Of a stretch of DNA of 64,000 bases, positions 8,710 to 18,634 are shown in pieces. The stretch is from Herbaspirillum sp. (GTDB taxonomy: Bacteria > Pseudomonadota > Gammaproteobacteria > Burkholderiales > Burkholderiaceae_D). Within the stretch, counting starts at the first letter, position 1. Each line of letters opens with the position of its first letter. The position numbers were made by a program, and so were the translations under genes. The stretch covers positions 399,437 to 463,436 of the forward strand of contig NZ_JAGIBI010000006.1 in assembly GCF_017744395.1 (NCBI RefSeq). The letters are read 5' to 3'. The notes under the pieces were generated by a model. It was not told the DNA's origin and searched no databases. It saw only the letters and a list, made by a program, of their open reading frames with translations.

Positions 8710-10251
8710 TCAGGCAGTGGTGACGGGAATCTTCGAGAGCGCCACGCTCTGAGCGATCTTTTCCTTCCACTCGGCGGGGCCGGTGTTGTGCACCGAGATG
8801 CCGTTGGCGTCGACCGCCACCGTCACCGGCATGTCCTTGACCTCGAACTCGTAGATCGCTTCCATGCCCAGGTCGGCGAAGCCCAGCACCTTGGCCGACT
8901 TGATCGCCTTGGAGACCAGGTAGGCCGAGCCGCCCACCGCCATCAGGTAGGCCGACTTGTGCTTCTTGATCGCCTCGATCGCGGCGGGGCCGCGCTCGGA
9001 CTTGCCGATCATGGAGATCAGGCCGGTCTGCTCCAGCATCATGTCGGTGAACTTGTCCATGCGGGTAGCGGTGGTGGGGCCGGCCGGGCCGACCACTTCG
9101 TCGCGCACCGGATCGACCGGGCCGACGTAGTAGATCACGCGGTTGGTGAAGTCCACCGGCAGCTTCTCGCCCTTGGCCAGCATGTCCTGGATGCGCTTGT
9201 GCGCGGCGTCGCGGCCGGTCAGCATCTTGCCGTTCAGGAGCAGGGTCTGGCCCGGCTTCCACGAGGCGACTTCTTCCTTGGTCAGCGTGTCGAGGTTGAC
9301 GCGCTTGGACTTCTCGGTATCCGGCACCCAGTGCACTTCCGGCCATTCCGACAGCGACGGCGGTTCCATGTAGGCCGGGCCCGAGCCGTCCAGCACGAAG
9401 TGGCCGTGGCGGGTGGCGGCACAGTTGGGGATCATGGCGACCGGCTTGGAGGCGGCGTGCGTCGGGTGCATCATGATCTTCACGTCCAGCACGGTGGTCA
9501 GGCCGCCCAGGCCTTGCGCGCCGATGCCCAGTGCGTTGACCTTGTCGCACAGCTCGATGCGCAGCTCTTCGGTCTTGTTGTTCGGGCCGCGCTTCTTCAG
9601 CTCGTACATGTCGATGTCGTCCATCAGCACTTCCTTGGCCATCAGCATGGCCTTCTCGGCGGTGCCGCCGATGCCGATGCCCAGCATGCCCGGCGGGCAC
9701 CAGCCGGCGCCCATGGTCGGCACGGTCTTGAGCACCCAGTCCACCAGGTTGTCGGACGGGTTGAGCATGACGAACTTGGTCTTGTTTTCCGAACCGCCGC
9801 CCTTGGCGGCGATGCGCACGTCGACGGTGTTGCCCGGCACCAGTTCCATGTGGATCACGGCCGGGGTGTTGTCCTTGGTGTTCTTGCGCTCGAACTGCGG
9901 GTCGGCCACGATCGAGGCGCGCAGCACGTTGTCCGGATGCATGTAGCCCTGGCGCACGCCTTCGTTGACGGCGTCGGTAATGGATCCGGTGAAGCCTTCG
10001 AAGCGCACGCCCATGCCCACCTTCAGGAACACGTTGACGATGCCGGTATCCTGGCAGATCGGACGCTTGCCCTCGGCGCACATGCGCGAGTTGGTCAGGA
10101 TCTGCGCGATCGCATCCTTGGCAGCCGGGTTCTGTTCGGCCTCATAGGCGCGCGCCAGGTGCTGGATGTAGTCCACCGGGTGGTAGTAGCTGATGTACTG
10201 CAGAGCGGCCGCTACGGACTCGATGAGATCGTCTTGCTTGATGATGGTCAT
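8710..10251 (-). CDS. fumA: Fumarate hydratase, class I (iron-sulfur)
   Basis: This 513-residue enzyme interconverts fumarate and malate in the TCA cycle. N-terminal alpha and C-terminal beta domains are fused. Likely [4Fe-4S] ligand cysteines appear in PICQDTG, PNCAATRHGHF and GAGWCPPGM, and the beta domain has VGPAGPTTATRMD. The ATG at 10251 has AGAGAG upstream; the reading frame stays open much further upstream, but that part has no family similarity. It is divergent from acs. Confidence 0.95.
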   Translation of the reverse strand: MTIIKQDDLIESVAAALQYISYYHPVDYIQHLARAYEAEQNPAAKDAIAQILTNSRMCAEGKRPICQDTGIVNVFLKVGMGVRFEGFTGSITDAVNEGVRQGYMHPDNVLRASIVADPQFERKNTKDNTPAVIHMELVPGNTVDVRIAAKGGGSENKTKFVMLNPSDNLVDWVLKTVPTMGAGWCPPGMLGIGIGGTAEKAMLMAKEVLMDDIDMYELKKRGPNNKTEELRIELCDKVNALGIGAQGLGGLTTVLDVKIMMHPTHAASKPVAMIPNCAATRHGHFVLDGSGPAYMEPPSLSEWPEVHWVPDTEKSKRVNLDTLTKEEVASWKPGQTLLLNGKMLTGRDAAHKRIQDMLAKGEKLPVDFTNRVIYYVGPVDPVRDEVVGPAGPTTATRMDKFTDMMLEQTGLISMIGKSERGPAAIEAIKKHKSAYLMAVGGSAYLVSKAIKSAKVLGFADLGMEAIYEFEVKDMPVTVAVDANGISVHNTGPAEWKEKIAQSVALSKIPVTTA

Positions 10252-10674
10252 GGCTGGTTCTCTCTGGGTTTGGAATGGGAGAGCGAGATCGGTGCGCGTG
10301 CCGGGCATGCCGGCGTCGAGGATCTGCTGCGAATGGGGGCATATTCTACACGCCCTTGGGCGCCGATTCGCGCAGCGGCGCAAGAGATCGCGCCAGCCAA
10401 TGCGAGCCGGGCAATACCTGCGGGAAACATGCGGCTGTGCCACAATGGCCAGGTCGTGAACATATCGACATGATTCCAGTCTCCTTGAATGGGAGCGCTG
10501 CAGGGCGCAAGCCCTTGAGCATTCTTCGGACATTCCGCAAAAAGCCGCCGCCGCCGCTCGCAAAGCCTTGCGCACGGGCGTTCCCGCAGGGGAACACTGC
10601 TGTTTGTGTAAGGACTGAGTAAGTGAAACGGCCTATGTTTTGCGGAAAGCAAAAACTACTTAGTGGAGACTACC
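10252..10674. other. Divergent promoter region of fumarase and acs
   Basis: This 423-bp region has no convincing gene. It must carry promoters for both central-carbon genes. A TTCGCAAAGC-like and several GC-rich dyads occur, but no site was confidently identified. Confidence 0.5.
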
Positions 10675-12657
<1,983 letters not shown>

Positions 12658-12687
12658 GTTTGACCAGGTAGTCGCAAGCCGAAGAAG

Positions 12688-12739
12688 GCCGGCGGAGCAG
12701 GGCGCAAGCAACATTCCAGCCCGATTCGCCGGCTTTTTT
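12688..12739 (+). terminator. Rho-independent terminator of acs
   Basis: GCCGGCG (12688-12694) and CGCCGGC (12727-12733) form the outer stem, with an inner GGGC/GCCC pair, followed by TTTTTT. Confidence 0.75.
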
Positions 12740-12772
12740 CATGGTCGGACGGGAAAAATACGCCGAAAGCCC

Positions 12773-12800
12773 TTGGATTCGCCAAAAATCTTGCTATAAT
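12773..12800 (+). promoter_or_regulatory. Sigma-70 promoter of tRNA-Ser
   Basis: TTGGAT (12773-12778) and a perfect TATAAT (12795-12800) are spaced by 16 bp, about 32 bp upstream of the tRNA. Confidence 0.75.
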
Positions 12801-12832
12801 CAGCGGCTTCGCAAAACGCGAACCCGAATCCA

Positions 12833-12923
12833 GGAGAGGTGGATGAGTGGTTTAAGTCGCACGCCTGGAAAGCGTGTATAGGTTAATAGCCTATCGGGGG
12901 TTCGAATCCCCCCCTCTCCGCCA
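12833..12923 (+). tRNA. tRNA-Ser(GGA)
   Basis: A 91-nt class II tRNA with acceptor stem GGAGAGG/CCTCTCC, anticodon loop CTGGAAA (anticodon GGA), a long variable arm (ATAGG...CCTAT), T-loop GTTCGAATC and encoded GCCA. Its 3' end is the integration target of the following island and is duplicated at 19964. Confidence 0.97.
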
Positions 12924-12926
12924 GTA
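12906..12926 (+). repeat. attL, 21-bp direct repeat of tRNA-Ser 3' end
   Basis: These 21 bp run from the T-arm to 3 bp past CCA and are repeated exactly at 19964-19984. The integrase gene starts about 50 bp inside. Confidence 0.9.
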
Positions 12927-12932
12927 TGAGAT

Positions 12933-12966
12933 AAGCCCTTGATTATTCAAGGGCTTTTTTCTTTTC
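12933..12966 (+). terminator. Terminator after tRNA-Ser, carried by the island
   Basis: AAGCCCTTGA-TTAT-TCAAGGGCTT is followed by TTTTCTTTTC. It lies inside the element, 10 bp past the tRNA, and replaces the chromosomal terminator displaced to 19992. Confidence 0.85.
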
Positions 12967-12977
12967 CACTCGCAACA

Positions 12978-13017
12978 GGTGTCACACCAAGGGGTCCCAC
13001 TTTTTAGTGGATCACCT
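12978..13017. repeat. Left 40-bp subterminal repeat
   Basis: It is 32/40 identical, in direct orientation, to 19865-19904. It is also an imperfect palindrome (GGTG...CACC ends). Most differences fall in the centre, where CTTTTT here is TGAAAA in the right copy. It overlaps the 5' end of the integrase reading frame. Confidence 0.75.
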
Positions 13018-14682
13018 AAATTGCACCTGCCAGCACACCTTACCAAGTCCAGACATGGAGTCTTCTACTTCCGTCTTACCTTCAGCATTGGAGGAGTCAG
13101 GAAAGAGAAGAGGCTGTCCCTTCATACCAAGAATCCACAGGAAGCCCGTTTCAAAGCCCAATGCCTTTCAGGGATAATGGTTTCTCACAAACAGAAACAA
13201 CAAAGGGATATGGCTTCGGATTACCTCAACACGGCAACAAGCATTGCTGCTCAAGACCCCAATAGCGGTTTCCTCTGGGATTTGTTGCACCGTGTTGACC
13301 GCCAACAACTGGCAGATGTAGCAGGCATGTCCTTGTCAGCAGTTAATGAACTACTGACCCCACCAGCAACAACACCAAACACTCGTAATCTGGACATTGA
13401 GCTTGGCGGACTCAATCTTCGTAATATCAACAGTGACGAAGACATGAACCGTGCAGTTCATGTTCTCAAAGCATTGAACCTGTCACCAGAAGCCATTGCA
13501 GCACTCATTGCAGGTCCCAAACCTGTTCAGGTGGCACCTACCCCTATCCCAGCACCACAAACAGCACCAGAGCCGCCTACACCAGAGGCAGGCATGACCA
13601 TTCAAGAAATGGTGCCAAGGTTTGCTGCTCGTAAAAAAGACAAGCTGAGAGCCAAGACCCTCTATGAGTATGGGAACTATCACCGTAAGTTTGTAGCTTG
13701 GCTGGAACTCAGGAAGAGCAAGAAGCACATTCCCATTCGCAGTGCCACTCGTGCAGATATTGCAGACTACATTGATGACCTGTTGGCTAGTGGTCTTGCA
13801 GCTAAGACGGTGAGCCAAAAATATTTGGCGGCTATCAGTGGCTTGTTTGAACTGGCTCAATCCATTGGAGCAATTCCGAGTGGAGAGCTATTGGTGACTC
13901 ATAATCACAAGGTTTTCACCAAACTGGATGCAAAAAAGACTGCCTCCAGTAAGAGCTACAAACCATTTACTGAAGAAGAACTCAAGAAGGTTTTCCAGCC
14001 TGAACTTTTGAGTAAGGCTAAACAACCCGCTGACTTCTGGCTTCCAATGATGGGGCTGTTTACTGGTGGTCGTGTTTCAGAACTTTCGCAGATTGATATT
14101 ACAGACATCAAAGAATATGACGGTATCTGGTCAGTCTCAATCAATGATGAAGGCGACAAGCAGCTTAAGGCACCAGCTTCTATCAGGCTCATTCCTATTC
14201 ACCCAACCTTGATTGAATGTGGATTCTTGGACTATGTGAAGGATGCTAGTAGGCATGGGACAAAACTTTTCCCATACCTCATTTGTGGTCAATTTGGTTC
14301 TTGGTCTATCAGAACAGGTGAGAGGTGGAGCAAGCATATGAAGTTTCTGAAGATTAATGGTCCCCAAAGAGGCTTCCACTCATTCCGTTCTACTTCAAAT
14401 ATCTGCCTGAAACACAACAAAGTGGCAGAAGAAGATCGCTGCCAGTTTGTAGGTCATGAGCATGACACTGTGAACTCTGCTATCTATTCAGAGCCGCATA
14501 GGCTTCCATATCTTCTGGAGGAAGTAGCCAGCAAGTTGAGCTATCCATTCCTTGACTTCACCAAGCTGCAATACAAGGCAGGTCAGTTTGAAGAAATATT
14601 GGCTAAAGAATGCTCATTGACTGCACGATGGTTGCACCGTGAGAAGGTCAAGAAAGAACGAGCAGCAAGGAAGGGTAAGTGA
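12979..14682 (+). CDS. Tyrosine site-specific integrase of the island
   Basis: Up to 567 residues. There is a short N-terminal arm-type domain (KLHLPAHLTKSRHGVFYFRL), a SAM-like core-binding domain (about residues 205-300) and a C-terminal catalytic domain. Arg in FTGGRVSELS (about 363), HSFR (about 465), GH (about 491) and the Tyr in IYSEP (about 501) form the expected active site. The start is unclear: the GTG at 12979 lies within the subterminal repeat and an in-frame TTG at 13021 would begin at LHLPAHL. It should integrate and excise the element at the tRNA-Ser 3' end. Confidence 0.93.
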   Translation: MSHQGVPLFSGSPKLHLPAHLTKSRHGVFYFRLTFSIGGVRKEKRLSLHTKNPQEARFKAQCLSGIMVSHKQKQQRDMASDYLNTATSIAAQDPNSGFLWDLLHRVDRQQLADVAGMSLSAVNELLTPPATTPNTRNLDIELGGLNLRNINSDEDMNRAVHVLKALNLSPEAIAALIAGPKPVQVAPTPIPAPQTAPEPPTPEAGMTIQEMVPRFAARKKDKLRAKTLYEYGNYHRKFVAWLELRKSKKHIPIRSATRADIADYIDDLLASGLAAKTVSQKYLAAISGLFELAQSIGAIPSGELLVTHNHKVFTKLDAKKTASSKSYKPFTEEELKKVFQPELLSKAKQPADFWLPMMGLFTGGRVSELSQIDITDIKEYDGIWSVSINDEGDKQLKAPASIRLIPIHPTLIECGFLDYVKDASRHGTKLFPYLICGQFGSWSIRTGERWSKHMKFLKINGPQRGFHSFRSTSNICLKHNKVAEEDRCQFVGHEHDTVNSAIYSEPHRLPYLLEEVASKLSYPFLDFTKLQYKAGQFEEILAKECSLTARWLHREKVKKERAARKGK

Positions 14683-14774
14683 AGTAAGTAGCTAGCCTTT
14701 TTATTTTTCGTCTCTTCTACTTCAACGGTTTCTCAGATGGTGATAGGATTAAATAGCATCAATTGGAGATAATC

Positions 14775-15062
14775 ATGGATTCGTATCAGTATTTTGGTGT
14801 GCCAATTACAAATATTCAGCAAGCCAAAATTCACCAAGGGAACAAGCATCAGAATATAAAGGTGCCAACTCGAAAGGAAGTTGCGACTTTACCGCCAAAA
14901 GAGTTGTGCAAGGTCTTGCAAGATTGGATGTGTCGTAGTGCTACTGAAATCATTCCCAGTAGAGGACAGATTTATCTCGTATTAGAAATACTTCGCCATC
15001 GTCCCGATATTCAACACATTCAAGATTCAGCCCAAATGTGTGTCAACTACATTATTGATTAA
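14775..15062 (+). CDS. Small unassigned island protein
   Basis: It encodes 95 residues starting MDSYQYFGVPITNIQ. GGAG lies 6 bases before the ATG and a strong terminator follows, so it is very likely expressed. The composition is soluble with no signal peptide. The C-terminal half (LYLVLEI-like helix, RHRPDIQHIQDSAQMCVNYI) looks alpha-helical. I do not recognise the family. It follows the integrase, a position often held by excisionase or regulatory genes, but no HTH is evident. Confidence 0.7.
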   Translation: MDSYQYFGVPITNIQQAKIHQGNKHQNIKVPTRKEVATLPPKELCKVLQDWMCRSATEIIPSRGQIYLVLEILRHRPDIQHIQDSAQMCVNYIID

Positions 15063-15086
15063 GATTGCCTAGTATCCAGCAGCCTT

Positions 15087-15111
15087 AAGCACCTTCGGGT
15101 GCTTTTTTTTT
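15087..15111 (+). terminator. Rho-independent terminator
   Basis: AAGCACC-TTCG-GGTGCTT with a UUCG-type tetraloop, followed by a run of T. Confidence 0.9.
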
Positions 15112-15148
15112 ATTCGTATTAGCAGTCAAAGTCATATGAATTTAACTG

Positions 15149-15409
15149 CTATTTTACAGTCGGGGGCTTGAGAAGCACCCAAGGTTTCACCTCAAGAGCA
15201 TGAGCAAATGCCTCTATATTGGACAGAGAGACATTCCATCGTGACCGTTCTACGGCTGATACATAAGTCCTATCTAATCCACACTCCAAGGCTAGGGTTT
15301 CCTGTGACCAGCCTTTCTCCACCCTCAGTAACCGCACATTAAAAGCCAGCACTCCACGGAGATCGTCAGAGGCTGGAAGTTCTGTTGGTGGCTTTGGCTT
15401 GGCGGACAT
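15149..15409 (-). CDS. XRE-family HTH regulator
   Basis: This 86-residue protein is almost entirely a Cro/C1-type HTH: LAFNVRLLRVEKGWSQETLALECGLDRTYVSAVER, followed by the last two helices (LSNIEAFAHALEV). It has no effector or peptidase domain. Proteins of this short type in islands often repress excision or neighbouring genes. It is transcribed opposite to the lipoprotein gene, with about 100 bp of shared promoter region. Confidence 0.9.
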   Translation of the reverse strand: MSAKPKPPTELPASDDLRGVLAFNVRLLRVEKGWSQETLALECGLDRTYVSAVERSRWNVSLSNIEAFAHALEVKPWVLLKPPTVK

Positions 15410-15508
15410 GCCATCAAGCTACTCATCTGATATATTTGCATCTACGGAGTTTGCTTCACATATGAGGCATGCCGTTGATAACGACAATTATTTTTTGATT
15501 GGGAAAAA

Positions 15509-15838
15509 ATGCAAAAAATCAGAATCACAGCTACGGCTGTATCCCTTGCTTTGATATTGGGAGGTTGCTCATTCGCTCCCGTAGTTGCTCAGAAAATGGG
15601 GATTGGAACCTCTAGTGATGAAGACATTCAGCAAGCAACCTCCAAGGTTTTTGGAGTGCCTGCAACTGCTGTCAAAGTCACTGACATTAAAAAAGACAAT
15701 GGCTTTAATGGAACCCAAATCTTCTATGCAGCCAATGTGCAAGGCAAATCCTATCGCTGCGGCATGTTGAGTTCTTTTGCAGGTGCTTCACTGCCCAAGT
15801 GTGTGAAGCCTGGGGAACCACTTCCTTCTCTTCAATAA
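15509..15838 (+). CDS. Small lipoprotein of unknown function
   Basis: This 109-residue protein has a lipoprotein signal MQKIRITATAVSLALILGGC; LGGC is a good lipobox, so the mature protein should be lipidated at Cys20. The mature part has a conserved-looking domain with paired cysteines (YRCGMLSSFAG...PKCVKP) that could form a disulfide. The family is not recognised. It ends 9 bp before the next gene and is likely cotranscribed with it. Confidence 0.75.
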   Translation: MQKIRITATAVSLALILGGCSFAPVVAQKMGIGTSSDEDIQQATSKVFGVPATAVKVTDIKKDNGFNGTQIFYAANVQGKSYRCGMLSSFAGASLPKCVKPGEPLPSLQ

Positions 15839-15847
15839 GGAGCAGCG

Positions 15848-16402
15848 ATGGAAACTTTAATCAGGCTTCTTTCTATGCTATCCGTTCCCTTTATGCTTAT
15901 TGGATGGGTCTGCATAGTTGTGGGACTTTGCACAATTGGTAAAGAACCAGGGCTTCCAATGGTCGTTGTAGGCTTAGTTTTTTGGGCACCACGATTCTTT
16001 TTGAAAAGAACTGTTGGTCGGTATGAAAAAGCCCACCATAAGAAAATTGAAGACCTCGCCAATGATTCAGGAGGTATTAAATATAGAGAATATAAAAATA
16101 ACTCTGGAATTGTCGTCACTAACAAGGGAAAAATAATTCTGAGTGATGGAGCAATTATCAAAGCCTATGACCCCAGCCAAATCAGAGAGTGGCGAAGTTC
16201 AATTTATGAACAGGGTGTGGTTGCTGGTGGTGGTTTAGCTGGATTGGCTGTTGTTGCCCAAGAGTCTAGAAGAGCTAGAGAAGGGACAGGCTTGTTTATC
16301 TCCACAAGGGATGTGGAGCATCCTAAGTGGCATATCAAAATCAAAGATGCAAAGACTCTAGCCAAGTGGATGGAAATCCTACAGCAAGAGATAAACGATT
16401 AA
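15848..16402 (+). CDS. Membrane-anchored protein of unknown function
   Basis: This 184-residue protein has two N-terminal membrane helices (about residues 10-30 and 37-52) and a cytoplasmic-looking rest with NSGIVVTNKGKIILSDGAIIKAYDPSQIREW, a glycine-rich VVAGGGLAGLAVVAQ segment and a C-terminal WHIKIKDAKTLAKWMEIL. The latter resembles the short 'DUF4755-like' domain of plasmid and phage membrane proteins; that comparison is from memory and weak. It forms a pair with the lipoprotein gene and a terminator follows. Confidence 0.7.
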   Translation: METLIRLLSMLSVPFMLIGWVCIVVGLCTIGKEPGLPMVVVGLVFWAPRFFLKRTVGRYEKAHHKKIEDLANDSGGIKYREYKNNSGIVVTNKGKIILSDGAIIKAYDPSQIREWRSSIYEQGVVAGGGLAGLAVVAQESRRAREGTGLFISTRDVEHPKWHIKIKDAKTLAKWMEILQQEIND

Positions 16403-16407
16403 AAACA

Positions 16408-16437
16408 AAGCCCCATTTCTGGGGCTTGATTTTTTTT
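16408..16437 (+). terminator. Rho-independent terminator
   Basis: AAGCCCCA-TTTC-TGGGGCTT is followed by GATTTTTTTT, just after the membrane protein gene. Confidence 0.88.
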
Positions 16438-16486
16438 GGCATTCTGCTTTATTAAAAATTGTCTAGAAAAATAATAAGGAGAATCC

Positions 16487-17179
16487 ATGACTAACAATAA
16501 TGATTTAAGCAAAAATAATTCAGATGTCAATAGGGACGAGGGAATAGAAATACCAGAAATGGACTACTGCACCATCAGCAAAAAAGCCATTTTCACATTG
16601 ACCGATAAAGACAATCTCATTCCTCTAAAAATTCTAATGAGATTAACTTGCTATTGCACCTATAAGAATGGTCTAGTTGGTGTATTCAGTAGAATCAGTA
16701 AGTCAGACTTTGCAGAACAACTCAATATCTACAAGGGAAATATCTCTCGCTATCTAAAACAGCTTGAAGAGTTAAATTACATTCAGATATTCAGCCATAG
16801 CCCTCTAGTGCTCCAAATCTTGGAGGCACCCAAGATGCCGAAAATTGATAGCATTAAAGGCATGTTGTTGTATGTAGCTACTCACCCACAGGAATTTCAA
16901 TTTCATAGATTTAAGAAGAGAAAAACAGCATTTTTTGCTGACTTCAAAGAATATGAAAAGGAAATTCTGGTGGAAAGAATGAGGAAAGCAGTAGTGCCAG
17001 AGAATTACCAGGGCAGCCAAGAAGAGGAATTTTTATTTGATGGTGAAATCCTCACCAGAACCGATGCCCAGGAATTAAATGTGATTAGCTTTCTGACGAA
17101 GGCAAGGCATCCAGAGATTCTAATTTATAACGAAACGACAAACGGATATATCCAAGTCAATCAAGAACGATCCCCATAA
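16487..17179 (+). CDS. Winged-helix protein, possible replication or partition regulator
   Basis: This 230-residue protein has a central segment (about residues 65-105, ISKSDFAEQLNIYKGNISRYLKQLEELNYIQIF) that reads as a winged helix-turn-helix with a recognition helix and wing. The N-terminal ~20 residues are polar and probably disordered; the C-terminal half is charged and unassigned. A clear RBS (AAGGAG) precedes the ATG. Direct repeats lie about 60 bp beyond the stop codon, a layout like plasmid replication initiators and iterons, but I see no Rep-family signature. Confidence 0.7.
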   Translation: MTNNNDLSKNNSDVNRDEGIEIPEMDYCTISKKAIFTLTDKDNLIPLKILMRLTCYCTYKNGLVGVFSRISKSDFAEQLNIYKGNISRYLKQLEELNYIQIFSHSPLVLQILEAPKMPKIDSIKGMLLYVATHPQEFQFHRFKKRKTAFFADFKEYEKEILVERMRKAVVPENYQGSQEEEFLFDGEILTRTDAQELNVISFLTKARHPEILIYNETTNGYIQVNQERSP

Positions 17180-17193
17180 GGGGATTTTTTTTT
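17170..17193 (+). terminator. Terminator overlapping the stop codon
   Basis: ATCCCC-ATAA-GGGGAT followed by TTTTTTTT. The loop contains the TAA stop codon of the preceding gene, so the last codons form the 5' arm. Confidence 0.8.
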
Positions 17194-17602
17194 CGCCTAT
17201 AAGAAAACATTCGCAAGTCAAGAGAAAAATCGAGCTTAATACCTACTTTAATACCACTCAAAGCCACACCCAGACTGGGTTTGCTGGGAGGTGTAATACC
17301 TACTTTAATACCAGAAAAAATGACAGCACTACATCTAAAAACACGAACATCAATGCTTCAGACCATGCCAAAAATCGGGACGGACATGTCTGATTAAAAA
17401 GATGTCTGAAAGAGGCAAAGAAGATATAGCATTTACTACATATAGATTAAGAGTTATTTATACAGAATGAGTAAACATCCATCGAACTACTAATTAATCT
17501 TCCTCAAAAGAAGAAGAATCTCGTTAGAGGTTTTATGAAATAAAAAATGGAACAGCGGCATAATGACCATGCTAAATTTTATCTAACCGATAGGAGAACT
17601 GG
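17194..17602. other. Non-coding region with repeats
   Basis: No gene is seen in about 410 bp. It contains the two 20-bp direct repeats at 17237 and 17294, a CCCAGACTGGG dyad (17269-17279) between them and a repeated ATGTCTGA. The layout is compatible with an origin, a partition site or a regulatory cluster. Confidence 0.5.
17237..17313 (+). repeat. Pair of iteron-like 20-bp direct repeats
   Basis: TAATACCTACTTTAATACCA occurs exactly at 17237-17256 and 17294-17313, a 57-bp period. Each copy contains AATACC twice, 12 bp apart, giving four AATACC boxes on the same face of the helix. Confidence 0.85.
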
Positions 17603-18199
17603 ATGTCCATTTGTCAAAAGAATAGTCGAAAGAAATCTTGCTGTCGTCATGGAAGAAAGCTCATGACATTGGAGGAAATGGTCAGAGAGTTTATTGAAAT
17701 ATATCGACCTAAGGGACGAGAGGAACTTGCATTTTTTAGTACTCGCCCTTTTGATATTGCTCTGGATTATGCAGCCTTGGCGAAGGATTCTAGAGGTAAA
17801 CGTTTTTCACATCAGCGGCGTCTTAAACGTAAAAATCTTGAACTGGCAAAGAAATTTCTTATGGAAAAAAAGGACGAGTTTGAAAAAACAAAGTCCTTTG
17901 AAGCAGTTTTTAAGATTGTTCAGCAGATCACATCTGCAATATCTGGTCTTGGTGAGCTTTATACATATGACACGGCACTTAGAATTTCTGTAGCAATAAA
18001 ACATGAACCAATCCATGTCTACTTACATGCAGGTACCAGAGTGGGGGCTAAGAAAATTGATATTGATGGCAGGCGAAGTTATGTATCAATGGCGGAACTT
18101 TCTAAAGAACTGCAAATTCTGGATGCTCATGAAGTGGAAAATTTCCTATGCATCTATAAGAATGAATTGGGTTCAGTAACAAAACGAAAAAATAATTAA
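17603..18199 (+). CDS. Helix-hairpin-helix-like island protein, unknown function
   Basis: This 198-residue protein has a basic N-terminus (NSRKKSCCRHGRK) and a central segment SAISGLGELYTYDTALRIS followed by VYLHAGTRVGAKKI and a C-terminal EVENFLCIYKNEL. The GLGELYTYDTALRI block looks like the hairpin of HhH DNA-binding or glycosylase folds. I recall the 'YDTALR...VYLHAGTR.GA' pattern from conserved hypothetical proteins of mobile regions but know no function for it. AGGAG precedes the ATG. It is convergent with the RHH gene. Confidence 0.7.
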   Translation: MSICQKNSRKKSCCRHGRKLMTLEEMVREFIEIYRPKGREELAFFSTRPFDIALDYAALAKDSRGKRFSHQRRLKRKNLELAKKFLMEKKDEFEKTKSFEAVFKIVQQITSAISGLGELYTYDTALRISVAIKHEPIHVYLHAGTRVGAKKIDIDGRRSYVSMAELSKELQILDAHEVENFLCIYKNELGSVTKRKNN

Positions 18200-18210
18200 T
18201 AAAAAGGAGA

Positions 18211-18256
18211 AGAGTAACCCAATCAGGCACTATGAAAATTGCTTGATTGGTTCTCT
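18211..18256. repeat. Inverted repeat between convergent genes
   Basis: AGAG-TAACCCAATCAGGCA and TGCTTGATTGGTTCTCT form an imperfect long stem between the stop codons of convergent genes. It lacks a good T-run, so it may be a weak bidirectional terminator. Confidence 0.5.
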
Positions 18257-18258
18257 AT

Positions 18259-18528
18259 TCAATCGTGTGATTCATTTTTCTTAATTGGTATCCCTAAGAG
18301 ATCAGCCCATGCTTTAGCCTTAGCAGCATCATTCAAATACTTTTCCAGAACCTTGGTTTTGGAAGATAGGATGTCTCTTGTGACTGTTGCCAAGGTATAG
18401 GAATCTGTCTTGTGATTTTCATTTAACTTATCAACGGTCCTTCGTAAAATTTCTAAATCGCTTCGTTCAATATAGAGATTGAATTGAACTAGGTCATGGT
18501 ATTTTTTGGGTCTTCCAGTCTTTGCCAT
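18259..18528 (-). CDS. Ribbon-helix-helix-like DNA-binding protein
   Basis: This 89-residue protein begins MAKTGRPKKYHDLVQFNLYIERSDLEILRRTVDKL. A basic GRPKK arm, one beta strand and two helices match small RHH (CopG/Arc-like) repressors or MobC-like accessory proteins. The C-terminus is charged and helical. A 26-bp perfect palindrome lies about 80 bp upstream, so autoregulation is plausible. No toxin partner was recognised next to it. Confidence 0.65.
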   Translation of the reverse strand: MAKTGRPKKYHDLVQFNLYIERSDLEILRRTVDKLNENHKTDSYTLATVTRDILSSKTKVLEKYLNDAAKAKAWADLLGIPIKKNESHD

Positions 18529-18608
18529 ATGTATTCCTTTTTTATTCTTCTTATATGTAGACGAATAGCAGATGGCATTGAGAAGTCAACACAGAGGTGG
18601 TGCTAAAT

Positions 18609-18634
18609 TTTCTTCTACATATATGTAGAAGAAA
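18609..18634. promoter_or_regulatory. 26-bp perfect palindrome, candidate operator
   Basis: The palindrome is centred on ACATATATGT (core TTCTACAT/ATGTAGAA). The half-site ATATGTAGA recurs at 18553-18561, nearer the RHH gene start. Paired sites in the promoter region suggest binding by the RHH repressor. Confidence 0.6.

Noticed and set aside
17237..17313. CRISPR array
   Set aside because: There are only two repeats of 20 bp, no further units and no cas genes; iteron-like sites fit better.
18259..18528. Toxin-antitoxin pair around the RHH protein
   Set aside because: RHH proteins are often antitoxins, but no adjacent gene has a toxin-like sequence or the usual overlap; the neighbour at 18699 is doubtful and on the other strand.
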